The notes beneath the pieces are model-generated. The model had not been told where the DNA came from and made no database searches. It saw only the letters and a list, made by a program, of their open reading frames with translations. The position numbers and the translations under genes are program-made. This document shows positions 63,138 to 64,000 of a DNA stretch of 64,000 bases, piece by piece (within the stretch, counting starts at the first letter, position 1; each line of letters starts with the position of its first letter). The stretch comes from Thalassospira sp. MCCC 1A01428 (lineage in GTDB: Bacteria > Pseudomonadota > Alphaproteobacteria > Rhodospirillales > Thalassospiraceae): positions 124,001 through 188,000 of the forward strand of contig NZ_JFJZ01000004.1 in assembly GCF_002115825.1 (NCBI RefSeq), written 5' to 3'.

Positions 63138-64000
63138 ATGCCCAATTCATCCACGCAACGTCCCCAGGACGTTAATCTTTCTGTTGTCGATTTATACACC
63201 ATCGGCATTGGACCATCGAGTTCGCATACCGTTGGCCCCATGCGGGCCGGTTACCGGTTTTGTCTGGAAATGGATGCCCGTAAACTTTTGTCCCAAACCG
63301 GCAGCGTGATTGTTGACCTTTACGGGTCGCTGGCCCTGACGGGTAAAGGGCACGCCACGGACACGGCGGTTTTAATGGGGCTGTGCGGGCAACGCCCGCG
63401 CTCGGTCGATCCCGATCAAATTGGTCCGACGATTGATGCGATCAAACGCGATAGCTGCCTGATGCTGTTTGACCAGCAGAAAATTGATTTTCACTTTGAA
63501 AATAACCTGGTTTTTCATATGGATGAAAGCCTGCCCCAGCATCCTAACGGGATGCGAATTACGGCTTATGACCGTGACGGGGTAAAGCTGCATTGCCAGG
63601 AATATTTTTCGGTTGGTGGCGGTTTTATTGTTTCAGGGGATGACCGCGGGGCTGAATATTCCGGCGATAACATTATCCTGCCGCATCCCTTTTCATCGGC
63701 CGACGAATTGATGGCGATTTGCAAGGAACAGGGATTATCCATCGCTGAAATTATGATGGAAAATGAAAAATCCTGGCGCGCGGCCGATGAAACCTATGAA
63801 TTCGTCGACCGGGTTTATAACGCGATGATGAACTGCATTGATCGCGGCTGCGCCACACCGGGCATTTTACCTGGCGGGTTAAATGTAAAGCGTCGGGCCA
63901 ATAAACTGTATCGTGAACTGGTGGACCGGCCCGAAGCCGGGTTGAAAGACCCGCTAACCGTGATCGACTGGGTGAACCTGTATGCCCTGGCCGTGAACGA
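63138..64000 (+). CDS. sdaA: L-serine ammonia-lyase (serine dehydratase), iron-sulfur type, partial
   Basis: SdaA converts L-serine to pyruvate and ammonia with a [4Fe-4S] cluster. The visible 287 codons start with the family pattern SVVDLYTIGIGPSSSHTVGP, followed by DLYGSLALTGKGHATDTAV and EYFSVGGGFIV. The frame stays open to the window end; the expected length is about 455, so the C-terminal cluster cysteines are not all visible. GAGGGAGG lies ahead of the ATG. It is the first gene after the tandem glycine riboswitch. Serine and glycine are linked by serine hydroxymethyltransferase, which explains a glycine-controlled serine deaminase. Confidence 0.95.
   Translation, partial: MPNSSTQRPQDVNLSVVDLYTIGIGPSSSHTVGPMRAGYRFCLEMDARKLLSQTGSVIVDLYGSLALTGKGHATDTAVLMGLCGQRPRSVDPDQIGPTIDAIKRDSCLMLFDQQKIDFHFENNLVFHMDESLPQHPNGMRITAYDRDGVKLHCQEYFSVGGGFIVSGDDRGAEYSGDNIILPHPFSSADELMAICKEQGLSIAEIMMENEKSWRAADETYEFVDRVYNAMMNCIDRGCATPGILPGGLNVKRRANKLYRELVDRPEAGLKDPLTVIDWVNLYALAVN

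Noticed and set aside
1-64000. CRISPR arrays, rRNA, tRNA, insertion sequences, integrases and phage genes
   Set aside because: Looked for by eye on both strands; no regularly spaced repeats, tRNA cloverleaf pattern, transposase or integrase motif was found.

Overview
The window looks like a contiguous piece of an alphaproteobacterial chromosome. The gene content and order (rpsP-rimM-trmD-rplS next to ffh, leuCDB, panBC, a cbb3 oxidase with an FNR/FixK-type regulator, and gpmI-envC-ctpA-deacetylase-rppH) fit Rhodospirillales. A Thalassospira-like marine organism is my best guess, from memory of protein style rather than any search. I see no rRNA, tRNA, CRISPR array, transposase or phage gene. 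Most of the DNA is densely packed core metabolism; accessory character is concentrated at 32.0-39.1 kb.

Layout. 0-2.3 kb: folD and a YcaQ-type DNA glycosylase-like gene. 2.6-8.8 kb (minus): a polyol ABC importer (SorC-type regulator, binding protein, two permeases, ATPase) with an SDR dehydrogenase, resembling smoEFGK systems. 9.1-16.3 kb: asd, a cyclopropane-fatty-acid-synthase-like methyltransferase, an orphan 153-residue gene, an AhpD-like gene with an ECF41 sigma factor, and a large envelope protein of unknown function. 16.5-20.0 kb: leuC, an extra 62-codon gene, leuD, leuB. 20.6-26.4 kb: ribosome/SRP genes (rplS, trmD, rimM, rpsP, ffh) and panBC. 26.6-42.4 kb: fnr, ccoSIHG and ccoNOQP. 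The two cco blocks are split by a 7-kb insert carrying a Fur-boxed FecI/FecR pair, a LysR/GST pair and a HasR-like TonB receptor. 42.8-45.5 kb: a GNAT-like gene behind a perfect FNR box, dapF, pgk. 46.1-51.0 kb: a Gld-type ABC exporter (ATPase, a fused permease/auxiliary protein, a DUF4340 protein). 51.2-56.1 kb: a squalene/phytoene-synthase-like protein, a small outer-membrane protein, a hydrolase, a GFA protein, a Tam-like methyltransferase and a small membrane protein. 56.2-62.6 kb (minus): gpmI, envC-like, ctpA, divergent polysaccharide deacetylase, rppH. 62.8-64 kb: a tandem glycine riboswitch leading into sdaA, which runs off the window.

How it fits together. The FNR-type regulator has the four cysteines of an oxygen-labile cluster and sits beside the high-affinity oxidase it would be expected to control; FNR-like boxes lie upstream of ccoN, ccoG and the GNAT-like gene. 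Iron or heme limitation is probably sensed by a surface-signalling trio (sigma factor, FecR, receptor with an STN domain) whose sigma gene carries a strong Fur box. Glycine excess is predicted to switch serine deamination through the riboswitch.

I did not find a clearly new multi-gene defence or mobile system. The strongest leads are the riboswitch-sdaA unit, the FNR-box GNAT gene, the extra gene inside leuCD, the fused Gld-type exporter and the ECF41 module with its candidate promoter. Two genuine small genes, ccoS and ccoQ, are easy to miss and are annotated here. All functions are read from sequence motifs and neighbourhood; no database search was run.
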